From JAJECS01 sp965262745 (GTDB lineage: Bacteria > Chloroflexota > UBA11872): 64,000 nt of DNA. The notes beneath the pieces are model-generated. The model saw only the letters and a list, made by a program, of their open reading frames with translations. It searched no databases and was not told the DNA's origin. Both the position numbers and the translations under genes were made by a program. Position 1 is the first letter of the stretch. Every line of letters begins with the position of its first letter. The stretch lies in NCBI GenBank assembly GCA_965262745.1, contig OZ253558.1, forward strand, positions 2,604,001 to 2,668,000, written 5' to 3'. Positions 1-9,196 of the stretch are shown piece after piece.

Positions 1-2600
1 TTGTAGGTCACCGGATTGGACCAGTCGTCGGACTCGCCGAGGGCCGTACCATTCATGTACACGGTGGCCTGCTCGACGCCCACAAACGTTGCCCAGGCCT
101 TAATCGGCGGGTCGGTGATCGTGAGCGACTTGGTGAAGCGCAGCCGGTCATGGGCCTCGCTGTCGGGCCGTACGACCCAGCCCTCCGGTTGGCGCAGGCC
201 GGTGATCCACGACGCGCGCCAGTTGCCGACCGCGCTGGCGTCGGCCGTGGTGAGCCACAGCTCGCGCCACGCGGAGTCGTCGAAGGCCGGGTCCCGGAGC
301 CGCTCCAGGCGGCCCGCGCCGAGAGCGAAGTCCTGGAAGCGCATCACGGGGAGCTCGGTGCGCCGCACCGTGCCCTGGCCGGTGGGCACCCCGGTCTCCA
401 GCGCAAACTGCCACTCGCATCCCAGGTCCTTGGGCTTCGCCCGGGACGCTCGGCGGCTTGACGCGGCGCGGGCGGGCCGCGTGGTGGCGTCGAAGACCAC
501 CGCCCGGGCCGAATGCCCGGGAATCAGGAACTCTGCCGTGCGCCGCGTGCGCGCGCCGCTGGTGGAGAGTGCTTCCTGTTGGCCGGTCTCCGGGTCCCAC
601 AGCTCGGCCGGGCCCTTGGCGCGAGTCTTGACGCCCACCTTCTGCTCGTCGGGCGTTTCGTTGACGACCAGCACCACCTCGCCGCCGTCGAGCCGGCGCG
701 CTGCGAGCGCGATGCCGTCCAGGTCCGAGGTCAGGCTGGCCGCTGGCGCGAGCCGCGCCGCCACCCGATCAAGCCAGTCGTCCGCCGCCTCCTTGAGCGT
801 GAAGATGCGGCCTTTGCCCAGGCGGCTGCCGCGCTTCGTCGACGCCCCCGCTGGGGTCAGCGGCTTCACGGTGCGCATGAGGTCCTCGTCGTCCGAGCCG
901 ATCTCAGAGCTGGCGCTCGGGAACTCGCCGCTCCAGACCAAGCGCCCGCCGGCCTTGACGAAATCGGATATGCGCGCCGCCACGGCATGCTCCATCACGG
1001 GCGTGGGCGGGATGACCAAGGCATTGATGGCCACCCGGCCCTCCCGCAACGACGCGCCGTCAAGCTCGCTTTCGAGGAGGAATTCGCTGTCCACGATGTG
1101 TACGTCCACGCGGCGCGCATAGAGCCCATCCACCAGGGACTCGAAGGACTCACCGACTTCGCGGGCGCGCGCATTGGGCCGACCGTCGGCGGTGTTGGCC
1201 CGAACGCTTGCCAACGGCGCAAGGACGCCGATAGAGGTCGTCGCGCGGCTCTGGCGCACCAATGCGCTGAGGCGGGCGGCATAGGACGTAACCTCGCCGA
1301 ACTGCCGCCAATACGGGTTTTGGGCGAAGAACGTGTTGGGCCAATCATCGGCCGCGACCGCGCGGTCCATGCTGTAGAAGAAGCTCTGGATCACCGGAAG
1401 GTCGGCGCCGATGACCGCCAGCCGGCTCAGGCCGCGCCGCACGTCGTCCAGGCTGACACCCCACCCCGCCCCGCCGAACGCGCGCACCGCGACCCGCGGT
1501 CGCTCCGCCAGCGCGGCGATGGATACCGCCGGCTTGATCTCCGCCGGCTGCACCTCGCGTGGCCGGGCGTTCCGAAAGCCGTGCATGTCGCTGCCAGGGA
1601 GCGGCACCGCGCGCATGGTGCGGAAGTAGTCCCCCTGCCGAGCCGGCTGCGCGGCGATGTGCTCTTCCGTGTGTCCCATCCAGGTGTAGCCGCGCTCCTC
1701 GCACCAGGCCGCGATCTGCTCGAACCACGATTCCGTGTACAGCTCCCCGAGGACCTCGTAGAAATCGCAGCGCAACTTCGCGGTCGTGTCGCCCCCGCGC
1801 ACGATCAATTGGGGCAAGAGCGGCAGCAGCGCGTATCCCTTGCGCGCCGCAAATTGCGCCGGCAGATCCTCGGTCCAGGGAATCGGCCGGCTCGCCAGGT
1901 GCGGGGCGTCGAAGGCAAAGCCGGCGATGGCGTCGCCCAAACGCTCGGCGTACGGCATGTAGGCCGCCTCGACGAAGCGCGCGACGGTTGCCGGGCGCAG
2001 GTAGTCGATGTGATCGTCGAGTTGCCGCATGGCGAAGCTGAAGATTTGCCAGTTGCCTTCCGGACATGCCCACGTTGGAGCCTCCGGAATCTCGGTGAGG
2101 CTCTCGGGGTCCAACCCCTGCGTGCCGTCGACACGGCCCGCCACGCGCACCAGTGGTTCGCCCTCGGGATAGCGGCCTTCGAGCGACACTTCGGCTGGAC
2201 CCTCGACCGGGAGTACGGTGCGGGCCAGCGTCTTGCCGTGATGTTCGGGCCCCGACGTGAGCACCTGCGACGCCGTCTGCCCGTCAGCCTCCCCCGGATC
2301 GCCCGCCGGCCCGCTGGGGGCTCGGTAGTCGTCGCCAATCCAGACCGACAACCCGGCCTTGGTGGCGGCCCGAACGGCGTACTCGATGATCTCCCACCAG
2401 CGGTCGCCGAGGTAGGGCGTGCGCAGCCCGCGGCTGGCGCGAATCACCACGCCCCCCATGCCCTTGGCGGCTAACTCGCGAAGCTGGCGGCTGATCTGCG
2501 CCTCATGCAGCTCGCCATTCCAGAGCCACAGTGCAAGCGGCCGATCATCCGGGTCGGGAGCTTGAAACCTCTCCCGCAGCTGTGCGAATGCTTCGCTCAT
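1..2600 (-). CDS. Glycoside hydrolase, GH106-like (alpha-L-rhamnosidase-like), C-terminus cut by window edge
   Basis: Minus-strand frame open from an ATG at 2600 through base 1; about 866 residues are visible and the stop lies outside the window. Near the N-terminus (residues 23-45) it carries LALWLWNGELHEAQISRQL, followed by GMGGVVIRASRGLRTPYLGD, the opening seen in GH106 and related large rhamnosidase-like enzymes (a barrel entry with a W-x-W-N motif). Around residues 280-310 it has DFYEVLGELYTESWFEQ, then WCEERGYTWMGHTEEH, again typical of the family, and later an NPYWRQF segment. The last visible part (VYMNGTALGESDDWSNPVTY) looks like a GH2-type sugar-binding beta-sandwich with a 'NG' turn. 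Likely role is removal of rhamnose or a related sugar from complex polysaccharide. No signal peptide is seen. Family assignment is from motif memory; substrate is unknown. Confidence 0.75.
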   Translation of the reverse strand, partial: MSEAFAQLRERFQAPDPDDRPLALWLWNGELHEAQISRQLRELAAKGMGGVVIRASRGLRTPYLGDRWWEIIEYAVRAATKAGLSVWIGDDYRAPSGPAGDPGEADGQTASQVLTSGPEHHGKTLARTVLPVEGPAEVSLEGRYPEGEPLVRVAGRVDGTQGLDPESLTEIPEAPTWACPEGNWQIFSFAMRQLDDHIDYLRPATVARFVEAAYMPYAERLGDAIAGFAFDAPHLASRPIPWTEDLPAQFAARKGYALLPLLPQLIVRGGDTTAKLRCDFYEVLGELYTESWFEQIAAWCEERGYTWMGHTEEHIAAQPARQGDYFRTMRAVPLPGSDMHGFRNARPREVQPAEIKPAVSIAALAERPRVAVRAFGGAGWGVSLDDVRRGLSRLAVIGADLPVIQSFFYSMDRAVAADDWPNTFFAQNPYWRQFGEVTSYAARLSALVRQSRATTSIGVLAPLASVRANTADGRPNARAREVGESFESLVDGLYARRVDVHIVDSEFLLESELDGASLREGRVAINALVIPPTPVMEHAVAARISDFVKAGGRLVWSGEFPSASSEIGSDDEDLMRTVKPLTPAGASTKRGSRLGKGRIFTLKEAADDWLDRVAARLAPAASLTSDLDGIALAARRLDGGEVVLVVNETPDEQKVGVKTRAKGPAELWDPETGQQEALSTSGARTRRTAEFLIPGHSARAVVFDATTRPARAASSRRASRAKPKDLGCEWQFALETGVPTGQGTVRRTELPVMRFQDFALGAGRLERLRDPAFDDSAWRELWLTTADASAVGNWRASWITGLRQPEGWVVRPDSEAHDRLRFTKSLTITDPPIKAWATFVGVEQATVYMNGTALGESDDWSNPVTY

Positions 2601-2776
2601 GCGCGGCGCTCCGCGCCCTCATGGGGAATGCGCGGTATGCGCCTGGGGTGGGTGGCGCCAGCGTGGCGGGCGAAGGCCCGGGGGGAAGAGCAGCGAGTCA
2701 ACGAGGGCGGATTATAGAAAAGCGGCGCCTCTCACGCCAACGCTGCGCAACATATGCCCAACCGGCCGCCCCGTGC

Positions 2777-3004
2777 CTACGGATGACGCTCGCGCGCCGA
2801 TGGGGCAGGCGGCGACCCTGTGGGCTGCACCGCGGACGGATGTTTGACTGAGGATTGATTGAGCAACTCCTGACGCACAATGGCGACATCACGGGGGGCG
2901 TTGATTCCGATTTTGACGCGCTCGCCCAAAATCTCCAGCACGGTCACCTCGATCGTGTCGCCCAAGACGATAGTCTCGTTGACCTTGCGGGAGAGAACGA
3001 GCAT
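2777..3004 (-). CDS. csrA: Carbon storage regulator CsrA, translational regulator
   Basis: 75 residues beginning MLVLSRKVNETIVLGDTI, the almost invariant CsrA start, followed by ITVTVLEI-type strands (here EVTVLEILGERVKIGINAP) and the conserved RNA-binding end of the core, DVAIVRQEL. CsrA dimers bind GGA motifs in mRNA leaders and block or stabilise translation. The core ends near residue 48; the remaining 27 residues are a Pro/Ser-rich tail not needed for the fold. A strong GGAGG ribosome binding site sits 3 bases before the ATG stretch (ggaggcca-ATG) and itself contains a GGA, so autoregulation is possible. It stands alone, not beside flagellar genes as in many bacteria. Identification is firm. 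Confidence 0.96.
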   Translation of the reverse strand: MLVLSRKVNETIVLGDTIEVTVLEILGERVKIGINAPRDVAIVRQELLNQSSVKHPSAVQPTGSPPAPSARERHP

Positions 3005-3068
3005 TGGCCTCCGTGCCCAACGGTCCCGGCGTCGAACGGGCCTTGGCCCGCCGGGCCCAACCCCTATG

Positions 3069-3091
3069 AACTGTCACACTGGGCGACAGTT
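3069..3091. promoter_or_regulatory. Operator-like inverted repeat upstream of csrA
   Basis: AACTGTC and GACAGTT form a perfect 7-bp inverted repeat separated by 9 bases, lying between the divergent csrA (start 3004) and methyltransferase (start about 3217) genes. The spacing and symmetry resemble a binding site for a dimeric repressor. Which factor binds it, if any, is unknown. Confidence 0.35.
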
Positions 3092-3216
3092 GCCATCTGG
3101 GAATATCGCACGCATCGTGCGCTCACCTCAACCTAGCACAGAAGCTCCCGCCGGCGTTGCCCGAGCCTGAGATGGGTGGGGTGCGTGACGACGTTCGCGA
3201 TCGCCGGGAAGAACCA

Positions 3217-3984
3217 ATGGTCGAGCCGCACCCTGGCGGCGATGACGGCTACGCCGCCTGGTTGCTGGCACCCGTCGACCCGTCAGCGGTCTACGCCGCC
3301 CTCGACGCCGGCTGCGGGGATGGCGTGCGGACGGCGGCGCTGCGCGAGCGGTTGGCGCCGCACGCCCTCGTGACCGCCCTCGACATCGACCGCGATGCCG
3401 CCCGCACGGGGGCGTCGATCGGCAACGTGGACGCCGCCCGGGGCGACATCGGGCGGCTGCCGTATCCCGAGGGCACGTTCGATGTGGTTATGGCAGGGCA
3501 TGTGTTGTATTACCCGGACGACCTCGCCAGCTGGCTGTGCGAGCTTCGCCGCGTGATAGCCCGCGGTGGCGCCTTGCTCGCCGCCACCAACAGCGCCCGG
3601 TCCGGGCGGCGCCTCTTGAACCTGCATGCGGCCGCGTGTCGCCGGGCCGGCAAACCGGCAATGGCCGCGCGCGCCGTCGCGCCCACGGCGCGCGACCGGT
3701 TCACGCTCGAGAACGGCGCCCAGCAGCTGCGCCAAGTGTTTGCCGACGTGACGGTGCGCTCGCGAGATGACCCGCTGGTGTTCGATTCGGTGGCGCAGGC
3801 GCTGGCCGTGTATCGCGGTGGACTCTACGCGCGCGGCGCGCCTTCCGGTGTGTCTCACGCTGATCTGCAGCGTCTGGCGGCCACGCTCGCGCCCCACATG
3901 CGGGCCGCGCTCACGGTGGCGGCGGATGCCCGTGGGCGAGTCACGATCCCGCGCCGCAGCGGCTGCTTCGTCGCGCGCGTCTAG
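3217..3984 (+). CDS. Class I SAM-dependent methyltransferase
   Basis: 255 residues from the ATG at 3217, preceded by gggaag; an ATG at 3172 and a TTG at 3157 are in-frame alternatives. Motif I is LDAGCGDG (residues 29-36), the acidic residue that grips SAM ribose follows in TALDID, and the Methyltransf_11-type segment GRLPYPEGTFDVVMAGHVLYY with a later RRVIARGGALLAATN completes the Rossmann-like fold. These are features of small-molecule or quinone/lipid-type methyltransferases, but the substrate cannot be read from sequence. The gene is divergent from csrA and not clearly in an operon. Confidence 0.85.
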   Translation: MVEPHPGGDDGYAAWLLAPVDPSAVYAALDAGCGDGVRTAALRERLAPHALVTALDIDRDAARTGASIGNVDAARGDIGRLPYPEGTFDVVMAGHVLYYPDDLASWLCELRRVIARGGALLAATNSARSGRRLLNLHAAACRRAGKPAMAARAVAPTARDRFTLENGAQQLRQVFADVTVRSRDDPLVFDSVAQALAVYRGGLYARGAPSGVSHADLQRLAATLAPHMRAALTVAADARGRVTIPRRSGCFVARV

Positions 3985-4136
3985 CCGCGGAATCGGCCGC
4001 TGGCCGGCGACTTACAATTTTGCGTGTCCCCGTCCGGCTTGCCGGGTCCTCGCGGGCGCTGGGCGCCAAGCGCGTCGCGGAATTCACGAGGACCTCGACA
4101 CTTCGTCAGGTAAGCCGCCGGTCCGGGAGCTAGCGC

Positions 4137-6176
4137 ATGTCCACCAGTCGCGCCGTCACGATAGCTGCCGTACTTGCCGCCATCGCGCTTCTGCCGGTCG
4201 TCATCATCCTGGCGCTCGGCCTCTATGGGTCCGCGGTGACCGGCGACTTTCCGCTGGTCGACGACACCGGACCTGTGCTGCGCATCGAACCCGAGAGCGG
4301 GCCGCCCGGCACCCAGCTTTCGATCCGCGGCAATCGGTGGCAAGAAGGCACGCTCCTGCGCCTCGAGATGATCGTGCAGATCGCGCGGCCCCAGATCACG
4401 CTTGGCGGCGAGGTGGAGACGGTCCAGCAGCCCTTGCCGGGTGTGTTTGTGGGTGAGGTCATCATCTCGCGCGCCGGAAGCTTCAACATCGACACCCAAC
4501 TGCCGACCACCGTGCCGCTGCTGCCGGGCACGCAGATCGAGTTCGTCGCCGTCGCGACCTACCGTGGCGGCGAAGCGGCGGGCGAAGGGCGCACCACCTT
4601 TCTGGTTGAGCCGGCGCCGGGACAAATCGATGTCGAGGTGCTCGCGGACGGATCGGGCGAGCCGCTGCCGGGCACGCTGATAGAGATTCGAGGCTTGCAG
4701 GGGCAGCTGGTGGCCGCCGGGCACACCGAGGCCGACGGCGTCGCGCGCTTTGAGGGCCTGGCGACCGACATCGCTTATCAGATTTCGGCGCGGGCAGCCG
4801 GCCACCAAACGCTGCACGTGCCTTCCATGCAGGCCGGCGCGGAAACCCCTGGCGAGGTCACCTTCGTGCTGCCGACGGCCCCTCAAGGCGCCATCTTCGT
4901 GGGCGGCGTCCCTGGGCGCGACGCGGCGACGTCCCCAACATTGGCCATGATCGATCTGCCGTCGCTGGCGCCGGTGCGGCACCCGCAAGTCGAGGCTTCG
5001 GAAGGAGCGTGGGCGCTAGCGGCCGACCCCGCGCGCGGCCGTCTCTATGTTGCCGACGAGCTGGCGACGGAAGTTCAAGTGTTCGATGTGCAAACCGGCC
5101 GGCTCGCGGTCTCGATACCGTTGGCGTTCAGCCTCCGGGTCGAGGTGCGCGATGCGAACGACCGACCCGCCAGCGCCGTGGTCCAATTGTCCTGGAGGCT
5201 TCGCGGCCGCGACGTGCTCGTGCGCGTGCGGGAGACGGACACGTCGGGCATCGCGGTGTTTGACGACCTGATCGCCGGCAGTTCCTACGTGGTGAGCGCG
5301 ATGACCGCGAGCGCCGAGAACCTCGGCCGCACGGCGGAGTCGGCGGGGCCCGTCGCGCTCCATCAGGCGCCGGATCCCGTCACGATCGAGCCGCACCAGA
5401 CGGCGCGCGCCACCGTCAGACTGCAGTCGGACCGCGCGCAGATGTTCTACGGCGGCGAGCCGCGGCTGTTGGCGGGCAACGATCGGGCCCCGGCGACTAG
5501 CCTGGTCGTGGCGGATATGGCCGTAGATCCTGTATCCGGGCTGCTGTATGTGACCGGGGCCGATCTCGAGCGTGGGCATCTGTTCGTCATCGACCCCGAC
5601 GAGCGGCGCATCCTGCATGACTGGCGAGTGTGGGCCGGCGTTGGCGACGTGGTCCCTCGCGGCGACGGCCAATCGGTCTACATCGCTGATCGGGCCTTCT
5701 CGACGGTGTCGCTGGTGGATGTGACCACTGGCAAAGTACGGAGCTCCGCCAGCGTGCCGTCGTGGCCGGAGGCCATCACGGCGGATGGGGCCGGCAATGT
5801 GTTCGTCGCCAGCTTGCGCGATGGCAGCATCACCCGGCTCGACGCCGACACTCTCGAGATAGCGGCGCAGCGCGACCTCGAGGAAGGGGTGCACCGGCTG
5901 GTGCTGCTGCCGGACGAGTCGGCCCTGCTCGTCGCGAACATGTGGACGGAAACCATCACTGCGCTCGACCCGAAAGACCTAGCCATTGCGTTCCTGTTGC
6001 CCGCGAGGGCAAACCCGCACGCCCTGGCCGTCGACGCCGGCCGCCGCGCGCTGATCGTGGGCAGCAGCGACCACGGCACCGTGTCGATCTATGACATCGA
6101 CACCTTCGACCTGCTGCAGGAGGTCGCGCTCGGTATCCGCATCAGGGACATTGCCACCGTGCCGGTCCCGGCATGA
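4137..6176 (+). CDS. Membrane-anchored protein with carboxypeptidase-regulatory-like domains and a YVTN-type beta-propeller
   Basis: 679 residues. A single hydrophobic segment at residues 9-31 (a run such as AIALLPVVIILALGL) anchors or secretes the protein. Next comes an IPT-like stretch beginning at GPPGTQLSIRG (about residue 55), then two carboxypeptidase-regulatory/Cna-B-like blocks (about 173-225 and 334-420; note GEPLPGTLIEI and the TSGIAVFDDL turn). YVTN/SMP-30-like propeller blades appear before and after the second block (RGRLYVADELATEVQVFDV; then 445-675 with repeats such as SGLLYVTGADL and DGQSVYIADR). It is likely an extracytoplasmic binding or signalling protein; ligand unknown. 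Its stop overlaps the holB start (ATGA), so the two are translationally coupled. Confidence 0.7.
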   Translation: MSTSRAVTIAAVLAAIALLPVVIILALGLYGSAVTGDFPLVDDTGPVLRIEPESGPPGTQLSIRGNRWQEGTLLRLEMIVQIARPQITLGGEVETVQQPLPGVFVGEVIISRAGSFNIDTQLPTTVPLLPGTQIEFVAVATYRGGEAAGEGRTTFLVEPAPGQIDVEVLADGSGEPLPGTLIEIRGLQGQLVAAGHTEADGVARFEGLATDIAYQISARAAGHQTLHVPSMQAGAETPGEVTFVLPTAPQGAIFVGGVPGRDAATSPTLAMIDLPSLAPVRHPQVEASEGAWALAADPARGRLYVADELATEVQVFDVQTGRLAVSIPLAFSLRVEVRDANDRPASAVVQLSWRLRGRDVLVRVRETDTSGIAVFDDLIAGSSYVVSAMTASAENLGRTAESAGPVALHQAPDPVTIEPHQTARATVRLQSDRAQMFYGGEPRLLAGNDRAPATSLVVADMAVDPVSGLLYVTGADLERGHLFVIDPDERRILHDWRVWAGVGDVVPRGDGQSVYIADRAFSTVSLVDVTTGKVRSSASVPSWPEAITADGAGNVFVASLRDGSITRLDADTLEIAAQRDLEEGVHRLVLLPDESALLVANMWTETITALDPKDLAIAFLLPARANPHALAVDAGRRALIVGSSDHGTVSIYDIDTFDLLQEVALGIRIRDIATVPVPA

Positions 6177-7255
6177 GCACGTGGGGCCTGCTGGGCCACG
6201 ACCGCGCGGTGCAGGCATTTGAGGGGGCGTACCGAGCCGGCCGCCTGGGGCATGCCTATCTGATCACGGGCGTCCCGGGCGCCGGCCGTCGGACCTTCGC
6301 CGCCCGCATGGCCCAGGCGCTGCGCTGCGCGCAGCCCACGCGGCCGTGCCTGACGTGCCAGTTGTGCCGGACGCTGGACCCCGATGCCCCGTTCTGGCAC
6401 GCCGCCGTGCGGCGGGACCATCCCAATGAAATCGCGGACCCCCGGCCTACCCGCGACCGCCGCGACGTCGGCTATGTCCATACCGCCTACCTCGATGTTC
6501 ACGTGTTGCGCCGACGCGATGGTTTTCGTGACATTCCGATCCGCGGCGTACGCGAGCTTGCCGCCGAGTCCCACCTGAAGCCGGCGCATGGGCTGGCGCG
6601 TGTCGCCATCATCGACGCGGCCGAGGAACTCAGCACCCCTGCCGCGAATGCCCTGCTCAAGACGCTGGAGGAGCCCGCCCCGCATGCCGTGATCATCCTG
6701 ATCGCCCAGCAAGCCAGCGGCGTGCTTCCGACCCTCAGGTCCCGCTGCCACCACATCGCCCTTGCGCCCGTGCCGGCGGACCTGATCTCCGCGCACCTGA
6801 TCCGGGAGCTCGGGATCGAGCCCGAGGCCGCTGCGGCCATCGCCATTGCGGCGCGGGGTCGAGCTGGATGGGCAATTGGCATGGCGCGCGACCAGAGCCG
6901 CTGGCGGGACTTTGCCGAGCGCCAGGACGAGGCTGAAGCATTTGAGCGCGCGGCGCCGGCCGCGCGGTTCCTGGCCGTGGATGAGCTGCTGGGCCGCGGC
7001 CGGCCCCTCCAGCAGGCGGAGCAGGCCTATCTGTGGCTCGCGCACATCAGCCGGGCGCAGGCGGCGGAACTCCGCACGGCAATGCGCGCTGCGGGCACGA
7101 ACGCGCCAGCCGAGGCTAGGGCGGCGCTCGGCTCCGTCGTGGCGCGCATGCTGCGCGCCCGCGAAGCGCAGGTCAACATCCAGCACAACGTCACGCCCAA
7201 GCTGGTGTTTGAAGACCTCGCGCTGCGGCCCGCCTCCGGCGGTCCCGCGTCTTGA
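6173..7255 (+). CDS. holB: DNA polymerase III delta-prime subunit (clamp loader)
   Basis: 360 residues. It starts with LLGHDRAVQAFEGAYRAGRLGHAYLITG, the standard delta-prime opening. The Walker A-like loop is GVPGAGRRT (33-41), with Arg in place of the catalytic Lys, as expected for the non-hydrolysing delta-prime subunit. The zinc cysteines are C52, C59, C62 and C65, and the conserved NALLKTLEEP and LRSRCH motifs follow. About 50 residues between the zinc module and GVRELA (roughly 73-125, rich in Arg/Asp/His) are longer and stranger than the usual linker. Overlaps the preceding gene by ATGA and the following TTG start by 4 bases, so the three genes are probably one operon. Confidence 0.88.
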   Translation: MSTWGLLGHDRAVQAFEGAYRAGRLGHAYLITGVPGAGRRTFAARMAQALRCAQPTRPCLTCQLCRTLDPDAPFWHAAVRRDHPNEIADPRPTRDRRDVGYVHTAYLDVHVLRRRDGFRDIPIRGVRELAAESHLKPAHGLARVAIIDAAEELSTPAANALLKTLEEPAPHAVIILIAQQASGVLPTLRSRCHHIALAPVPADLISAHLIRELGIEPEAAAAIAIAARGRAGWAIGMARDQSRWRDFAERQDEAEAFERAAPAARFLAVDELLGRGRPLQQAEQAYLWLAHISRAQAAELRTAMRAAGTNAPAEARAALGSVVARMLRAREAQVNIQHNVTPKLVFEDLALRPASGGPAS

Positions 7256-7695
7256 CAGGCGATTCAGACGCCTCGGTTCGCTACGTGATCGGCGTGCGCA
7301 CACGCCGCAACGGTCCCGTGATGTGGTGCGACCCGGGCGGGCTAGAGCCCCAACTCGCGCAGCGGCTCGTGATAGAGACCGAGCGCGGCGAGCGCGTGGC
7401 GCGGGTCGCCGTCGGGCTCACGGCCGTGCCTTCGGGTGTCCCGGTCTCACCGCTGCGCGTGGTCAGGCTGGCCGAAGGCGCCTCCGAGTCGACCGCGGAT
7501 GTCTTCGACCCGCGCATCGGCGCCGCCGAGCATAGGCGGCGGCATGCGCCGCCACCCGTCAGCCCCACGCGGATTGCGCGGTTCATCAACCGGCTCTTGG
7601 CCGTGCGCCAGCGCCATCCCGGCGCCACGCCGCCGCTAACCGATCTGGGTCAGGCGTTCCCCGGCGACGAGCCGGACGATTCAACGGGCGGCTGA
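7252..7695 (+). CDS. Short PSP1-domain protein (RicT/YaaT N-terminal-like)
   Basis: 147 residues from a TTG that overlaps the holB stop. The first 60 residues (YVIGVRTRRNGPVMWCDPGG, then QRLVIETERGERVARVAVG, later SPLRVVRLA) match the N-terminal PSP1 pattern: VGVrf..g..Y.fDPg..l..gd.ViVeT.rG.e.G.V. In Firmicutes the PSP1 protein YaaT (RicT) is encoded right after holB, which supports the call. The usual 200-residue remainder, including the conserved basic PSP1 core, is absent; the C-terminal half is Pro/Arg-rich and unrecognised. It may be a reduced or regulatory version. No cysteine cluster for an Fe-S site is seen. Confidence 0.6.
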   Translation: MTGDSDASVRYVIGVRTRRNGPVMWCDPGGLEPQLAQRLVIETERGERVARVAVGLTAVPSGVPVSPLRVVRLAEGASESTADVFDPRIGAAEHRRRHAPPPVSPTRIARFINRLLAVRQRHPGATPPLTDLGQAFPGDEPDDSTGG

Positions 7696-7713
7696 GCCGC
7701 CCCCGGCAATCGC

Positions 7714-9156
7714 CTACACGTCGTAGTAGAGCATGAACTCGTACGGGGTCGGTCGCAGGTTCACCTCGTCGGCCTCGACCGTGCGCTTGTAGTCCAGCCA
7801 GGTGTCGATCAGGTCCTGCGTGAAGACCCCGCCTTCCCGCAGAAACGCGTGGTCGGCCTCCAGCGCATCCAGCACCTCGTAGAGCGACCCTGGGACGGAC
7901 TTGACCTTGGCCGCCTCCTCGGGCTCCAGGTCGTACAGGTCGAGGTCGACCGGGTCCGGGGGCTCGATCTGGTTGCGAATCCCGTCCAGGCCGGCCATCA
8001 ACATCGCCGCGCAGGCGAGGTAGGGATTGGCGCTTGGATCGGGCGGGCGAAACTCAACGCGCCGTGCGGCCGGGCTCGGCGAGTACGCCGGGATGCGCAC
8101 GCACGCGCTGCGGTTGCGCTGGGAGTAGACCAGATTGACCGGCGCCTCGAATCCGGGGACGAGCCGTCGATAGGAGTTGGTCGTCGGTGCGCAGAACGCC
8201 AGCAGCGCCGGGGCGTGTCGCAGCAGGCCGCCGATGTAGTGGCGGGCCGTCTCGCTAAGCAACGCGTAGCCGTCCGCGTCGTAGAAGAGGTTGGTCCCGT
8301 TCTTCCACAGACTCTGGTGGACGTGCATGCCCGATCCGTTGTCGCCGAATATCGGCTTGGGCATGAACGTCACGGTGTAGCCGTGCTGCCGCGCCACATT
8401 CTTGATGATGTACTTGAAGAGCATCATCTGGTCGCCGATCTGCGTCAGCGGGCCGTAGCGAATGTCGATCTCGGCCTGGCCGGCGGTGGCCACTTCGTGG
8501 TGGTGCAGCTCGACATCGATGCCGACCTCCATCAGCGCCAGCACCATCCGCGAGCGCAAGTCCTGCAGCTTGTCGGTTGGCGGCACGGGAAAGTAGCCCC
8601 GCTTGTGCAACGGGCGGTGACCCAGGTTCGGCGCGTGCGCGTCGTCGGCGCCCGAGTTCCAAATACCCTCCTCGGAGTCGATGAAGTAGAACGCCGCGTG
8701 GGCGGTTTGATCGAACCGGACGCTGTTGAGGATGAAGAACTCGGCTTCCGGTCCCCAATAGCTCACGTCCGCGATGCCGCTGTCGATCAGGTGCTGCTCG
8801 GCCTTCTGCGCCACATACCGCGGATCGCGCGAGTACGGCTCGCCGGTCACCGGGTCCTGGATGTTGCCCGTGAGCACGAGCGTGGGCACTTCGAGCGTGG
8901 GGTCCACAAAGGCCGTCGTCGGGTCCAGCATCACCAGCATGTCGCTCTCGTGGATCTGCTGGAACCCCCGAACGCTCGACCCGTCAAAGCCAAGGCCCTC
9001 CGCAAAGACGTCCTCGTCCAGCTTGTCCAGCGGAATCGAGAAGTGCTGCCACGTGCCCGGCAGATCGGTGAAGCGAATGTCGACGATGCGGCAGTCGGCG
9101 TCCCGTGCTTTGCGGAGAGCCGACTGGATGAGGTCTTCTTGTGAGGCGTTCGCCAT
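7714..9156 (-). CDS. glnA: Glutamine synthetase, type I
   Basis: 480 residues from the ATG at 9156, preceded by gggagg; a longer in-frame ORF to 9339 is rejected because its extra part covers the leader and hairpin. It makes glutamine from glutamate, ammonia and ATP as a dodecamer. Landmarks: GLGFDGSSVRGF (55-65), the metal-binding GPEAEFF, NGSGMHVHQSLW near 268, and a Tyr at about residue 408 in DLYDLEPEE that matches the adenylylation site of GSI-beta enzymes. Control by adenylylation is therefore possible, though no glnE is in view. The 5' leader holds a terminator-like hairpin (see separate entry). An Amt ammonium channel lies at 31-32.6 kb. Confidence 0.97.
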   Translation of the reverse strand: MANASQEDLIQSALRKARDADCRIVDIRFTDLPGTWQHFSIPLDKLDEDVFAEGLGFDGSSVRGFQQIHESDMLVMLDPTTAFVDPTLEVPTLVLTGNIQDPVTGEPYSRDPRYVAQKAEQHLIDSGIADVSYWGPEAEFFILNSVRFDQTAHAAFYFIDSEEGIWNSGADDAHAPNLGHRPLHKRGYFPVPPTDKLQDLRSRMVLALMEVGIDVELHHHEVATAGQAEIDIRYGPLTQIGDQMMLFKYIIKNVARQHGYTVTFMPKPIFGDNGSGMHVHQSLWKNGTNLFYDADGYALLSETARHYIGGLLRHAPALLAFCAPTTNSYRRLVPGFEAPVNLVYSQRNRSACVRIPAYSPSPAARRVEFRPPDPSANPYLACAAMLMAGLDGIRNQIEPPDPVDLDLYDLEPEEAAKVKSVPGSLYEVLDALEADHAFLREGGVFTQDLIDTWLDYKRTVEADEVNLRPTPYEFMLYYDV

Positions 9157-9196
9157 ATCGACTTGTCCTCCCTGGCCGGGCGCCACGCGCTCGACC

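Noticed and set aside
513..2474. 653-residue plus-strand ORF
   Set aside because: Arg/Ala/His-rich shadow opposite the glycoside hydrolase, which has clear family motifs.
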